From an uncultured Bacteroidota bacterium (GTDB taxonomy: Bacteria; Bacteroidota; Bacteroidia; Flavobacteriales; Flavobacteriaceae), in contig CABWYN010000002.1 in assembly GCA_902509675.1 (NCBI GenBank), forward strand, positions 1-64,000: a DNA stretch of 64,000 bases, in the 5' to 3' direction. The position numbers were made by a program, and so were the translations under genes. Positions 1 to 9,150 of this stretch are shown in pieces; positions within the stretch are counted from its first letter, which is position 1; each line of letters begins with the position of its first letter. The notes beneath the pieces were generated by a model that saw only the letters and a program-made list of their open reading frames with translations, had not been told where the DNA came from and searched no databases.

Positions 1-569
1 TTTTTTATTTTCTTATTTTCTTTTATTAAATTCTCCTTGTCTATCTTCTGCGAGTCTAAAACTTTTATAGTAACGTTTATTTCTTTTGTGGTTGATTTTA
101 TTTTATTTATCGTTTTATTTTGAAAGTTTGAATACTGTTTAAAATATTGAATTCTCTTATAAGCTTGGGCAAATGAAGTTGATGAAAAAATAAACATAAT
201 TTTATTTAAATCTGATCGCTTCTTATAAGATTTTAGAATCATTTTAGAAAGCTCGTTCTTTAGTGAAAGTTCTCTTGAGTTTAGTTCACTTAATTTATTC
301 TCATTGTAGTCTATTTCAGAAACAATTAAATTTAACTGATCATTAATATTATTTATTAAGTTTTCCTGCAGCTTAACTTTAAAATTAACATCCTCTGCAT
401 TAGCTAATACAAATCCCTTTTCTTGTTTTGTATTTAAAAGCTTCTTTTCAATTTTTTTAATATCATTCAATAAATCCTTTCTCTGATTTTCAAGTTCAGA
501 TTTAGACTGACAGAATAAATTACAACAAAAGAGAAAAGTACTTATAAACAAAAATCTAGAAATATTCAT
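1..569 (-). CDS. EnvC-like murein hydrolase activator, N-terminal part (truncated by window edge)
   Basis: The reverse-strand frame stays open from an ATG at 569 to the window edge, so only about 189 N-terminal residues are visible. It begins with a signal peptide (MNISRFLFISTFLFCC) and continues as a long charged coiled coil rich in Glu, Lys, Asn and Leu. That is the usual N-terminal half of EnvC/NlpD-type periplasmic proteins, whose C-terminal LytM (M23) domain activates amidases at the division site; that domain would lie outside the window. The start codon overlaps the stop of the upstream DUF4292 gene (TAATG), so the two are probably translationally coupled. The family call rests on the coiled coil and the neighbours, not on a catalytic domain. 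Confidence 0.72.
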   Translation of the reverse strand, partial: MNISRFLFISTFLFCCNLFCQSKSELENQRKDLLNDIKKIEKKLLNTKQEKGFVLANAEDVNFKVKLQENLINNINDQLNLIVSEIDYNENKLSELNSRELSLKNELSKMILKSYKKRSDLNKIMFIFSSTSFAQAYKRIQYFKQYSNFQNKTINKIKSTTKEINVTIKVLDSQKIDKENLIKENKKIK

Positions 570-1309
570 TACAAATTAGTCTGCTTAAAATTTTTGGGGA
601 TTTTGAAGGGTGTGTTTAATTTTTCAGGTGCTGAAAAAGATTTTATTTCAATATTAAAGCTTTCATCACCATTGTTAATAAAACGGATTTTCGTTGGAAT
701 GTATTGTTCCTTTAATTTTTTATAGTCGCTGTAAAATACAATGAATTTATTATTAGACTCTGTAAAAGATTGCTGATATATTCTAAAATCAGAAGCACCT
801 ACGTGGATTAAAGATTCAACTTTTTTTTCACCAAACTCTATTTCCTTTTTAAAAATATAGTTTCCTTCTTTTTTATCAAAATAGCTTGAAAATTCTAGTT
901 TTTGCATTAACATCCCTAATATTAAATTCTGAAGAATACCAAAATCTGCATTGATCCCTATTTGATCATTGATAAAGTCAAAGTCTGAGATAAAATAGTT
1001 CCTTTCTAGTTTGTTGTAATATTTAATCGAATCATTATCTATTAAAATTCTTACGGCACCCAATGTCGCATTTACCCATAGCTTTTCATTTACAGAAAGT
1101 CTATAAGCAACTGTATTAGATTTTTTTTTGTTATTATTTACAAATGATACTTTTGCTTTTGCTTGTAAATAATTAATTTGATTAGTTGCCTTGTTAATAT
1201 TACGAATGACTTTTTTAGGAGAATATTCTCTGTTTTTAGAAATGACTTTTTTTGAAACTGAACAAGAAGAAAACCATAAGGCAAAGAGTAATAATATAAT
1301 TTTTTTCAT
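569..1309 (-). CDS. DUF4292 family lipoprotein
   Basis: A 246-residue protein with a lipoprotein signal (LWFSSCS, lipidation at Cys16), so probably anchored in the outer membrane facing the periplasm. The body resembles the DUF4292 family of Bacteroidota, with beta-rich segments such as NATLGAVRILIDNDSIKYY. The LolA/LppX-like fold suggested for such proteins is an inference and would fit lipid or lipoprotein handling. It sits 9 bp downstream of dut and overlaps the EnvC-like gene, an order I recall from other flavobacteria. No catalytic motif is visible and no precise function is known. Confidence 0.72.
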   Translation of the reverse strand: MKKIILLLFALWFSSCSVSKKVISKNREYSPKKVIRNINKATNQINYLQAKAKVSFVNNNKKKSNTVAYRLSVNEKLWVNATLGAVRILIDNDSIKYYNKLERNYFISDFDFINDQIGINADFGILQNLILGMLMQKLEFSSYFDKKEGNYIFKKEIEFGEKKVESLIHVGASDFRIYQQSFTESNNKFIVFYSDYKKLKEQYIPTKIRFINNGDESFNIEIKSFSAPEKLNTPFKIPKNFKQTNL

Positions 1310-1318
1310 CTTTTAATT

Positions 1319-1750
1319 TTATATTCCTGTACTTCCATATCCTTTGTTTCCCCTCTCTGAGTCATCTAATTTATCTGTGACAGTCCATAGAACTTGTTCA
1401 TGTTTTGCTATTACCATTTGGGCAATTCTATCACCTGTGTTGATTTCGAAATTAGTGTCTGAAAGATTAATTAAAATTATACCGATTTCTCCACGGTAAT
1501 CTGAATCTATGGTTCCAGGTGAATTTAAAACTGTAATGCCGCTTTTTATTGACAAACCACTCCTTGGTCTAATTTGTGCTTCATAGCCTGTCGGAAGTGA
1601 AATAAATAAACCTGTTTTAATAATATTTCTTTCCAAAGGTTTTAAAACAATTGGTTCGGCTAAGTGAGCGCGTAAGTCCATTCCCGCAGATTGAATTGTT
1701 TCATACTTTGGTAATTCATTATTTGACTTATTAATAATTTCTATGTTCAT
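1319..1750 (-). CDS. dut: dUTP diphosphatase
   Basis: dUTPase hydrolyses dUTP to dUMP and pyrophosphate, keeping uracil out of DNA and supplying dUMP for thymidylate synthesis. The 143-residue length is normal for the trimeric enzyme. All five motifs are visible: AGMDLRA (23-29), RPRSGLS (61-67), the catalytic-Asp segment [15 protein letters not shown] (76-90), GDRIAQMVI (106-114) and a C-terminal [10 protein letters not shown], a mild variant of the usual RGxGGFGSTG that closes over the nucleotide. Its ATG overlaps the stop of the flippase gene (ATGA), indicating co-transcription with it. Confidence 0.96.
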   Translation of the reverse strand: MNIEIINKSNNELPKYETIQSAGMDLRAHLAEPIVLKPLERNIIKTGLFISLPTGYEAQIRPRSGLSIKSGITVLNSPGTIDSDYRGEIGIILINLSDTNFEINTGDRIAQMVIAKHEQVLWTVTDKLDDSERGNKGYGSTGI

Positions 1751-3213
1751 TTAAGAGCTTTTAAAAAATTATATATTCTACTTTTTTCATTTATATAGAT
1801 AACTAAATTCATTATTAACACACATGTTATCCCAACAATTAAATTATTTCTAAAAATATAGAAAGATACATAGGACAGAAAAACAGCTAAAGAAATATAA
1901 AATAAAATCTTAAAGTTATTATAAGGAATTGGATAATATTTTTGACCCATGAAATATGACAATACAGACATCGTTAAATATGCCACTAATGTTGCAAATG
2001 CTGATCCCAGGTACCCATAGATAGGAATTAAGATAATATTAATGATCAAGGTCAATAGAGCTCCCACTATCGAAATATATGCGCCAAATCTAGTTCTGTC
2101 GGTGACCTTATACCAAACCGATAAATTCTGATAAATCCCCAAGCAAAAGTTTGCTAATAAAATAATCGGTACAATTTTCATCGCTTTCCAATATTCTTGG
2201 TCACCTATAAAGACAACCTTCAATAAATCAAGTGAAACTACTACTAGGACTAATATGGAAGAGCCGATAATCACATATGTTTCAAGAACTAGCGCATAAT
2301 TTTTTTTAGGGTTTGACTTTTCAGCCTCGCTAAAAAAGAAGGGTTCAACGGCCAGCTTATATGCAACAGAAAATAAAGTCATAAAAACCGCTAATTTATA
2401 ACAGGCTGAATACATGCCTATTTCGGTTTTTGCAATCGATTCTAGAAGTAAAAAATCTAATAATATTTTATCAAACGTTTCATTTATAGTATATGCCAAG
2501 CCAGAAATTAATATAGGAAATGCATAGAATAACATCTTTTTAAGTAATCTAAAATTAGCCCTATAATTAATCTTAAAATAGAAGGGAATAAGTAAAAGTA
2601 ACGATGTCAGGCTGGCAAATAGATTTGCAATAAAAATATAGCTTACCTCGAAATTTTCAATGTATATTTTTCTCAAAAAAGTGTTGTCATTTGCTAGATC
2701 TTTCAAGAAGATTAAAAGAAATATATTTAAAGAAAAGTAAACTAGTACATTAGCAATTTTTATATAAGAATATTTTATCGCTTTTCCTTTTAAACGTAAA
2801 TAGGCAAAAGGAATAACTGTTAAAACATCAAAGGCCAAAATCCAAACAATGATTGACAAATAGCCGGTATCTATGCCTGTTAGAAGAGAAATATTTGATT
2901 TGAAAATTCCAAAGAGAGCAACAAAGATTATAGTGGTAAAGATTAAGGAAACACTAGATGTATTGACTACATCGTTCTTGTTTTTTTCTAAATTATAGAA
3001 CCTAAAAAATGAGGTTTCTAATCCGTAAGATAAAATTACATTAAAAAGGATTATATATGAAAAAATTAAAGATAAGTTCCCAAATTCTGAAACCTCGCTA
3101 ATTACGCTTTTATCTGTATGAATACGAACAAGCAATACACTTATTATCCTGGGGAAAACGGTAGCAATTCCGTATATAAAAGTTTGCTTAAATAGTTGTA
3201 AGAATTTTCCCAA
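1747..3213 (-). CDS. Wzx-like oligosaccharide flippase (MATE/MVF superfamily)
   Basis: A 488-residue integral membrane protein with about 12-14 hydrophobic helices and short polar loops. The N-terminal [20 protein letters not shown] stretch is typical of polysaccharide biosynthesis/flippase proteins, which move lipid-linked sugars across the inner membrane. It is separate from the main polysaccharide cluster at 16-25 kb and is grouped with dut, DUF4292 and the EnvC-like gene, an arrangement that recurs in flavobacteria. The substrate cannot be read from sequence; it could be a peptidoglycan or glycan precursor. A second flippase lies at 22687-23976. Confidence 0.82.
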   Translation of the reverse strand: MGKFLQLFKQTFIYGIATVFPRIISVLLVRIHTDKSVISEVSEFGNLSLIFSYIILFNVILSYGLETSFFRFYNLEKNKNDVVNTSSVSLIFTTIIFVALFGIFKSNISLLTGIDTGYLSIIVWILAFDVLTVIPFAYLRLKGKAIKYSYIKIANVLVYFSLNIFLLIFLKDLANDNTFLRKIYIENFEVSYIFIANLFASLTSLLLLIPFYFKINYRANFRLLKKMLFYAFPILISGLAYTINETFDKILLDFLLLESIAKTEIGMYSACYKLAVFMTLFSVAYKLAVEPFFFSEAEKSNPKKNYALVLETYVIIGSSILVLVVVSLDLLKVVFIGDQEYWKAMKIVPIILLANFCLGIYQNLSVWYKVTDRTRFGAYISIVGALLTLIINIILIPIYGYLGSAFATLVAYLTMSVLSYFMGQKYYPIPYNNFKILFYISLAVFLSYVSFYIFRNNLIVGITCVLIMNLVIYINEKSRIYNFLKALK

Positions 3214-3269
3214 GTCAGCTATATTTAAAATCTAAAAATAAACTAATAAAGCTTGGAAAACAAAAGGCG

Positions 3270-4121
3270 CTAATTATTAAGAGCTTCAGCTCCCCCAACA
3301 ATTTCTAAAATTTCATTTGTTATTGCGGCTTGCCTAGCCTTGTTATAGGTTAACTTAAGCTGATCTCTAAGCTCAGTTGCATTGTCAGTGGCTTTGTGCA
3401 TTGCTGTCATCCTAGCGCCATGCTCAGAAGCATAAGAGTCTCTTACCGCCTTATATAATTGAGTCTTTAACGACTTGGGGATTAACTCAGAAATAATTTC
3501 TGTTTGAGAAGGTTCAAAAATATAATCGCTAGATTCATTTGCTTCTCCGGACTCATTATTTTCAATTGGAAGATATTGTTCGTTTGTAACAATTTGGGTT
3601 GCAGCATTCTTGAATTTGTTGTAAACTATCTTTATTTGATCAAATTCTTTTTCAGAAAACTTTGACATTAATTTCTCAGCAATTAAAGCAACATTTTGAA
3701 AATTTAAATCGTCAAAAATCTCATTGCTTATCTCAATAACATTATGTTTTTTTGATAATATGTCTGCCCCCTTTTTCCCAATGCAATAAAATGAAACTTC
3801 ATGGTCAGTTGTTTTGGATATTTCCAAACACTCCTTTATAACATTAGAGTTAAAAGCACCACAGAGCCCTCTATTTGATGTTACACATACTACCAATAAT
3901 TTTTTATAATCTGTTGATTGAAGGAAATGGTTTTCAAAATCAACTGAAGAAGAAAGGTCAACCAACATTTGGGTTAACTTGTCAGAATAAGGTCTCATGG
4001 CTGTAATTGCATCTTGTGCCTTTTTAAGCTTAGCCGCAGAAACCATTTTCATAGCACTTGTAATCTGCATTGTAGAAGATACAGACGAAATTCTATTTCT
4101 TATTTCTTTTAAGTTTGCCAT
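3270..4121 (-). CDS. atpG: F1Fo ATP synthase subunit gamma
   Basis: Gamma forms the rotating central shaft of F1, coupling c-ring rotation to catalysis in the alpha3beta3 hexamer. The 283-residue protein has the conserved N-terminal coiled-coil helix (RISSVSSTMQITSAMKMVSA) and the C-terminal partner helix (EHGARMTAMHKATDNA ... AITNEILEIVGGAEAL). It is the last gene of the atp block, 3 bp after atpA. The gene that would follow in many bacteria, atpD, is absent: the next gene downstream is a flippase, so beta and epsilon are encoded elsewhere. Confidence 0.97.
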   Translation of the reverse strand: MANLKEIRNRISSVSSTMQITSAMKMVSAAKLKKAQDAITAMRPYSDKLTQMLVDLSSSVDFENHFLQSTDYKKLLVVCVTSNRGLCGAFNSNVIKECLEISKTTDHEVSFYCIGKKGADILSKKHNVIEISNEIFDDLNFQNVALIAEKLMSKFSEKEFDQIKIVYNKFKNAATQIVTNEQYLPIENNESGEANESSDYIFEPSQTEIISELIPKSLKTQLYKAVRDSYASEHGARMTAMHKATDNATELRDQLKLTYNKARQAAITNEILEIVGGAEALNN

Positions 4122-4124
4122 TTT

Positions 4125-5699
4125 TTAAAACTTTGCTACCAAGTCAGCGCATACTTTTTCTAATGTGCTTGTAACTTCATCAGTTAATTTACCTTGTTTA
4201 ATCGTTGATAATACTTCTGAATGTTTATCGTTCAGAACTCTTATATATTCAGATTCAAAATCTTTTATCTTCTCAACAGGGATATCCCTAAGAAGATTCT
4301 TGGAGCCAACATAAATTATCGCAACCTGATCTTCAACTTTGAACGGATCATTTTGCGCTTGTTTTAATATTTCTACATTTCGCTTTCCTTTTTCAATAAC
4401 ATTAAGTGTTGCTGCATCAAGGTCAGATCCAAATTTTGCAAAGGCTTCTAATTCTCTAAATTGTGCCTGATCAAGCTTTAAGGTTCCCGAAACTTTTTTC
4501 ATTGATTTAATCTGAGCTGAACCTCCTACCCTTGAAACTGAAATACCCACATTAATCGCAGGCCTAACTCCAGAATTAAACAAATCTGACTCCAGGAAAA
4601 TCTGACCATCAGTGATGGAAATTACATTTGTAGGAATATAAGCAGAAACATCTCCTGCCTGAGTTTCAATAATCGGCAATGCAGTAAGCGATCCGCCCCC
4701 TTTTACTTTCGATTTAAGTGACTCTGGAAGGTCATTCATGTCTTTAGCAATTGTATCATCATTAATGACCTTTGCTGCCCTTTCTAATAATCTTGAATGA
4801 AGATAAAAAACATCTCCAGGATAAGCTTCTCTTCCCGGAGGCCTTCTCAATAATAGTGAAATTTCACGGTATGCTACCGCTTGCTTTGATAAGTCATCAT
4901 ATATGATTAGAGCTGGTCTTCCAGTATCTCTAAAATATTCTCCGATGGAAGCGCCTGTGAAAGGAGCGTAGACTTGCATAGCAGCTGGATCAGAGGCATT
5001 TGCTGCTACAATTGTTGTATATGCTAAAGCTCCTTTGTCTTCTAAAATTTTTGCAATTCCTGCAACAGTAGATGCCTTTTGTCCTACTGCAACATATATA
5101 CAATAAACAGGTTCTCCCGCATCATAAAATTCTTTTTGATTTAAAATTGTATCAATACAAACTGTTGTTTTACCGGTTTGTCTGTCGCCAATAACTAATT
5201 CTCTTTGACCTCTTCCGATCGGGATCATTGCATCAACTGACTTAATTCCTGTTTGAAGGGGTTCGTTTACAGGCTGTCTAAAAATAACTCCAGGTGCTTT
5301 CCTCTCTAATGGCATTTCGTAAAGATCTCCGGGTAAATCGCCTTTTCCGTCAATTGGATTACCCAAAGTATCAACTACTCTTCCGACAATACCTTCGCCA
5401 ACTTTAACAGAAGCAATTGTAGAAGTTCTTTTAACAGTGTCGCCTTCTTTAATATCTGTTGATGCACCAAGAAGCACTATTCCAACATTGTCTTCTTCTA
5501 AATTAAGGACAATTCCTTGGGTTCCGTTTGAAAACTCGACAAGTTCTCCGTATTGAGCATTTGAAAGTCCATATGCTCTTGCAATTCCATCACCAACAGT
5601 TAGAACACTTCCGATTTCGTTTAATGATGATGAAGAGTCAAAATCTTTTAATTGTTTTTTTAATATTGCTGAAATCTCAGCAGGATTTACCTCGGCCAT
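4125..5699 (-). CDS. atpA: F1Fo ATP synthase subunit alpha
   Basis: Regulatory, non-catalytic nucleotide-binding subunit of F1, on the cytoplasmic side of the inner membrane. The 524 residues include the Walker A loop GDRQTGKT at about 171-178, the [20 protein letters not shown] region with the Walker B strand just before it, and the [20 protein letters not shown] block. All are conserved in alpha subunits. Length is normal. It lies 5 bp downstream of atpH and 3 bp upstream of atpG in one transcription unit. Confidence 0.98.
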   Translation of the reverse strand: MAEVNPAEISAILKKQLKDFDSSSSLNEIGSVLTVGDGIARAYGLSNAQYGELVEFSNGTQGIVLNLEEDNVGIVLLGASTDIKEGDTVKRTSTIASVKVGEGIVGRVVDTLGNPIDGKGDLPGDLYEMPLERKAPGVIFRQPVNEPLQTGIKSVDAMIPIGRGQRELVIGDRQTGKTTVCIDTILNQKEFYDAGEPVYCIYVAVGQKASTVAGIAKILEDKGALAYTTIVAANASDPAAMQVYAPFTGASIGEYFRDTGRPALIIYDDLSKQAVAYREISLLLRRPPGREAYPGDVFYLHSRLLERAAKVINDDTIAKDMNDLPESLKSKVKGGGSLTALPIIETQAGDVSAYIPTNVISITDGQIFLESDLFNSGVRPAINVGISVSRVGGSAQIKSMKKVSGTLKLDQAQFRELEAFAKFGSDLDAATLNVIEKGKRNVEILKQAQNDPFKVEDQVAIIYVGSKNLLRDIPVEKIKDFESEYIRVLNDKHSEVLSTIKQGKLTDEVTSTLEKVCADLVAKF

Positions 5700-5704
5700 A
5701 TTAT

Positions 5705-6235
5705 TTAGTTTGTAAGTTCAGTTTTTAAATTATTTAAATTTTGCTTTACGCTTGCATTATACTCTTTTCCGTCAAATCTTATAATGAAACCTCCAAGAAT
5801 ACTTGGGTCCACTATGTTTTTTAAATTAATTGATTTAATGTCAGCAACATTAATCTTAGAAAGGATTTTTTCTTCTAAATCTTTATTAATTGGGGTGGCC
5901 GTTATAACTACGGCTTCCTTAATATCGTTGTGACGGTTATACAATTGTATAAAGCTCTTAGCGATATCATTAACTATGTAAACTCTTTTGTTGTTGATTA
6001 GTAAGTCAATCAATTTTACAGTTAATCCGCTATAACCTTTGATTAATGACAAGATTGCATTTTTCTTATCCTGATATTTAATCTGTGAATTAGTTAATAA
6101 ATTTCTGAAATCTAAGGAGTCATTTGACAAAGAGTCAATAATATTCATGTCGGTGAAAACATTTTCTATTGCATTCTCTTCAATGGCAATTTCAAATATT
6201 GCTTTTGCATATCTAATGGCTGCTCTTGATTGCAT
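5705..6235 (-). CDS. atpH: F1Fo ATP synthase subunit delta
   Basis: Delta sits on top of F1 and joins it to the peripheral stalk. At 176 residues it has the usual length, an N-terminal helical domain starting [14 protein letters not shown] and a C-terminal segment ending in [20 protein letters not shown], the conserved GG-F region of OSCP/delta proteins. Its ATG overlaps the atpF stop by one base and atpA follows at 5 bp, so it is embedded in the atp operon. Confidence 0.96.
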   Translation of the reverse strand: MQSRAAIRYAKAIFEIAIEENAIENVFTDMNIIDSLSNDSLDFRNLLTNSQIKYQDKKNAILSLIKGYSGLTVKLIDLLINNKRVYIVNDIAKSFIQLYNRHNDIKEAVVITATPINKDLEEKILSKINVADIKSINLKNIVDPSILGGFIIRFDGKEYNASVKQNLNNLKTELTN

Positions 6236-6729
6236 TAATTTAATTTTGTTTTGTCAAGGATCTCTTGAATATTTTCGAGTTGCTTGTCCTTACTTTCTAA
6301 TTCCTTAGAAAGTAATTTTTCAGCAATATTAAGTGAAAGGTCTACAACAGTATTTTTTAATTCTTTCATTGCAGCAGACTTTTCATTTTCAATTGCTGTT
6401 TTAGCGGACTCAATGAGCTTATTTGCCTTTTCAGTCGCTTCATTTTCAGCGTCAGAAATTATTTTTGATTTTATTTCTCTTGCTTCTTTTAATAACAATT
6501 CCCTTTGAAGCTTTGCCTCATTTAAAATCTTTTCATTGTCAGACTTTAAATTTTCCATTTCATCTTTGGCTTTTTCAGCCGCAGAAAGTGCGTCTTTGAT
6601 AGATTTTTCTCTTTCATTAACGGCCCCTAAAATAGGTTTCCATGCAAATTTTGCAAGAACGAAATATAGGATCCCAAAAGAAACTGTCGTCCAAAAAATA
6701 AGACCTATGTCTGGTGTAACTAAATCCAT
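6235..6729 (-). CDS. atpF: F1Fo ATP synthase subunit b
   Basis: Subunit b builds the peripheral stalk. The 164-residue protein has one N-terminal membrane helix (about residues 8-28, IGLIFWTTVSFGILYFVLAK) followed by the conserved FAWKPILGAVNEREKSI and then a long Ala/Glu/Lys-rich helix forming the dimeric coiled coil. Only one b-type gene is seen in the cluster. It lies between atpE and atpH, overlapping the latter by one base. Confidence 0.96.
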   Translation of the reverse strand: MDLVTPDIGLIFWTTVSFGILYFVLAKFAWKPILGAVNEREKSIKDALSAAEKAKDEMENLKSDNEKILNEAKLQRELLLKEAREIKSKIISDAENEATEKANKLIESAKTAIENEKSAAMKELKNTVVDLSLNIAEKLLSKELESKDKQLENIQEILDKTKLN

Positions 6730-6757
6730 ATCAGTTAATTAAGGTTAATATAAGTAC

Positions 6758-7009
<252 letters not shown>

Positions 7010-7015
7010 TTAAAA

Positions 7016-8104
7016 TTAATGTTCGTGTTCTTCAATTGCACTACCTATGTATAAGGCAGACAACATTGTAAATATATATGCCTGAATGGCAACAACTAAA
7101 ACCTCGATAAGACTAATAAATACCGAAAAGAATAAAGATGCTGGTGCTAACCAGATACTCTTAAATATAAATATTAATGATATCAAGCTTAATACTATAA
7201 TATGCCCTGCTGAAATATTTGCAAATAATCTTATCATAAGGGAAATGGGTTTGATGAAAATTCCTAGGAATTCGATTGGTGCGAGGAATAACTTCATAGG
7301 AACTGGAATTCCTGGCATCCAAAAAATATGTTTCCAATAATCTTTATTCGCAACCAATGTCGTAATGATAAACGTAATCGCTGCCAACACAAATGTAAAA
7401 GCAATATTTCCACTTAGATTTGCACTAAAAGGGAAAAAAGGAATTAACCCCATAACGTTATTTATCCATATAAAAAAGAACAATGTTAGTAAGAAAGGCA
7501 TGTACTTTTTATAATTTTTTTCTCCAATCATTGGAACAGCAACTTCATCTTTTATGAAGAGAATTAGTGGCTCTGTAAACTTTCCTAATCCTGTTGGTTC
7601 TCCTTTTCTAGATCTTGAGTACGTTTTTGCCGTAGCCACAAAAATAAATACTAATAAAATCATAGAAATAAACATTGAAAAAACAAGCTTTGTTATCGAC
7701 AAGTCTAATGGTTTTTCATTTAAAACATTGCCTAGTTCATCATAAGAGATATATTTAGTATTATTTTCAGTGTTAGCATAAAATATTTTTTCGTGATACT
7801 TGACAAAAAGTTGTCCATTTTTATCTACAACTACTGTCCCCGAATCATCGTGATCAAACTCAGAAGAAAGAAATGAAACCAGTCCATTTTTAGTCCAAAG
7901 GATAATTGGAAGCGGAAAAGAAACCCCATGACCATTTATATCCATTATATGAAATTCATGCGAGTCTTTAATATGGTGCATTATCATTTCATTTACATCA
8001 AAGCCTTTTTTATCATCAGACTTTTCTGCTGAAAAAGCTATGCTGCTTCCGAAAAAAATTAGGAAAAAAATTAAGGAAAATTTCGTTGAAAATCTTAAAA
8101 GCAT
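7016..8104 (-). CDS. atpB: F1Fo ATP synthase subunit a, with long N-terminal signal/extension
   Basis: Subunit a holds the proton half-channels next to the c-ring. The essential arginine lies in PISLMIRLFANISAGHI, and five to six membrane helices follow from about residue 135. At 362 residues it is about 90 longer than the E. coli protein: it starts with a cleavable-looking signal peptide (FSLIFFLIFFGSSIAFSAEK) and a hydrophilic domain of about 100 residues that would be periplasmic. This extended form is characteristic of Bacteroidota. The C-terminus is His/Glu-rich (EEHEH). A consensus promoter lies just upstream, so atpB-E-F-H-A-G can be transcribed separately from the genes before it. Confidence 0.96.
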   Translation of the reverse strand: MLLRFSTKFSLIFFLIFFGSSIAFSAEKSDDKKGFDVNEMIMHHIKDSHEFHIMDINGHGVSFPLPIILWTKNGLVSFLSSEFDHDDSGTVVVDKNGQLFVKYHEKIFYANTENNTKYISYDELGNVLNEKPLDLSITKLVFSMFISMILLVFIFVATAKTYSRSRKGEPTGLGKFTEPLILFIKDEVAVPMIGEKNYKKYMPFLLTLFFFIWINNVMGLIPFFPFSANLSGNIAFTFVLAAITFIITTLVANKDYWKHIFWMPGIPVPMKLFLAPIEFLGIFIKPISLMIRLFANISAGHIIVLSLISLIFIFKSIWLAPASLFFSVFISLIEVLVVAIQAYIFTMLSALYIGSAIEEHEH

Positions 8105-8137
8105 TTTTGCTAAAATTTCTTCTATTAATTATGGTTG

Positions 8138-8168
8138 CAAATGTACACACATAAAAGGAAATTTCAAA
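8138..8168 (-). promoter_or_regulatory. Bacteroidetes-type promoter for the atp operon
   Basis: On the reverse strand TTTG (8168-8165), exactly 19 bases, then TACATTTG (8145-8138) match the Bacteroidetes housekeeping consensus TTTG-N19-TAnnTTTG with no mismatch. Transcription should begin near 8132, about 28 bases before the atpB ATG. It is the cleanest promoter I found in the window. Confidence 0.75.
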
Positions 8169-8188
8169 CAAAAAAAAAGAAGAAGTTT

Positions 8189-8575
8189 TTAAATATTATT
8201 AAAGGTTTTTTTTAGACTAAAAATTTCAAATGAAAGGAATAAAAAATAAACGGGAAAAAAATTATATGCAACTATTTTAATATCATAAAAAGACTCTTGG
8301 TTATAGTAAATAAAGAAAATTATTACAGCTAACATTTTAATAAATGTGAGTAAAATGAAAAAGGTAAGCGGATTAACAAGATTGTATATTATATTCATTC
8401 TTGAGCCTATCAAAAAAAATAAAACTGCAGAAAAATTAAATATATAGATGGAATTAATAGGTGTTTTATCAAATATTGAATAATTAAATTCCAAATTTGA
8501 GTGAAGATTATATGAAAGAATTGTAATTAAGAAAAGAACCGCGAAGTCCGTATGTTTTTTTAGAGTATTATCCAT
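8189..8575 (-). CDS. Small integral membrane protein upstream of atpB (DUF6168-like)
   Basis: A 128-residue protein with four hydrophobic helices and a short basic C-terminus. It lies between the atpZ-like gene, whose stop overlaps its start, and atpB. That position matches the DUF6168 family I recall from flavobacterial ATP synthase loci; the assignment comes mostly from position and topology. In other bacteria AtpI occupies this place and helps c-ring assembly or magnesium uptake, and a similar role here is only inferred. The atp promoter lies just after its 3' end. Confidence 0.6.
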   Translation of the reverse strand: MDNTLKKHTDFAVLFLITILSYNLHSNLEFNYSIFDKTPINSIYIFNFSAVLFFLIGSRMNIIYNLVNPLTFFILLTFIKMLAVIIFFIYYNQESFYDIKIVAYNFFPVYFLFLSFEIFSLKKTFNNI

Positions 8576-8777
8576 TTTTTTTGACTTGACTAATAATTTG
8601 ATATATAGAAACTACTATTGAGATCAAAGAGAAAGAAATGGTGAATAAGTTGTATGCATTGGAAAAATAAAGATCTAGCTGATAGCCCAAATAAATCCCA
8701 CCCCCAATAACAATTAACATTTGAAAAGCTAACTGTGAGAAGATTATAAAATTATGCTGATTTTTCTTTCTTTTCAG
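8568..8777 (-). CDS. AtpZ/AtpI-family protein, short, non-ATG start overlapping bactofilin
   Basis: An unlisted open frame of about 69 codons that translates to two membrane helices joined by a conserved-looking loop: FQMLIVIGGGIYLGYQLDLY followed by FTISFSLISIVVSIYQIISQ. The GIYLGYQLD motif and size match the AtpZ/AtpI family that accompanies ATP synthase operons. The frame is closed upstream by a TAG and has no ATG before the first helix, so initiation must use CTG (8777), another near-cognate codon, or coupling from bactofilin, whose last 26 bases it overlaps. Its stop overlaps the ATG of the next gene. The exact start is uncertain; the protein itself is well supported. Confidence 0.72.
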   Translation of the reverse strand: MKRKKNQHNFIIFSQLAFQMLIVIGGGIYLGYQLDLYFSNAYNLFTISFSLISIVVSIYQIISQVKKNG

Positions 8778-9141
8778 ATGAGGTTTTTTCTTCTAAGTTA
8801 TTTAATTCCTTTACCCCGCCTTTCATTGAACAGGTGGCGTTAAATGTTGCTCCTGGTTCAACGGAAAGTTTTGCAATTTCAACCTCCCCTTCAATGTAAG
8901 CAGAGGATCGTAAAGTTAGCATTCCTGAAAGCTTTAACTTTCCTGAAAAACCGCCTTCAAAGTCTGCATTTTCACCCTCAAGGCTTCCGTTAACAACTCC
9001 CGTTTTGCCAACAACAACCTTTCCTGATGTTTTAATGTTTCCTTTAATATTTCCTTCAATTCTAAAGTCTCCCTCACTAAAAATATCACCTACCAAAGTT
9101 GTCCCTTGGGTTATCATATTTTGCTGGTTTGTATTACTCAT
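8752..9141 (-). CDS. Bactofilin (polymer-forming cytoskeletal protein)
   Basis: A 129-residue protein with the bactofilin core: repeated short beta-strands with alternating glycines, as in GTTLVGDIFSEGDFRIEGN and GKVVVGKTGVVNGSLEG. Bactofilins self-assemble into nucleotide-free filaments that organise the cell envelope, shape or appendages. The C-terminal tail is Lys/Glu/Ser-rich, as usual. It lies 9 bp after porW and overlaps the atpZ-like gene, so envelope organisation genes feed directly into the atp block in one reverse-strand run. Confidence 0.9.
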   Translation of the reverse strand: MSNTNQQNMITQGTTLVGDIFSEGDFRIEGNIKGNIKTSGKVVVGKTGVVNGSLEGENADFEGGFSGKLKLSGMLTLRSSAYIEGEVEIAKLSVEPGATFNATCSMKGGVKELNNLEEKTSSEKKEKSA

Positions 9142-9150
9142 AACAGTATT

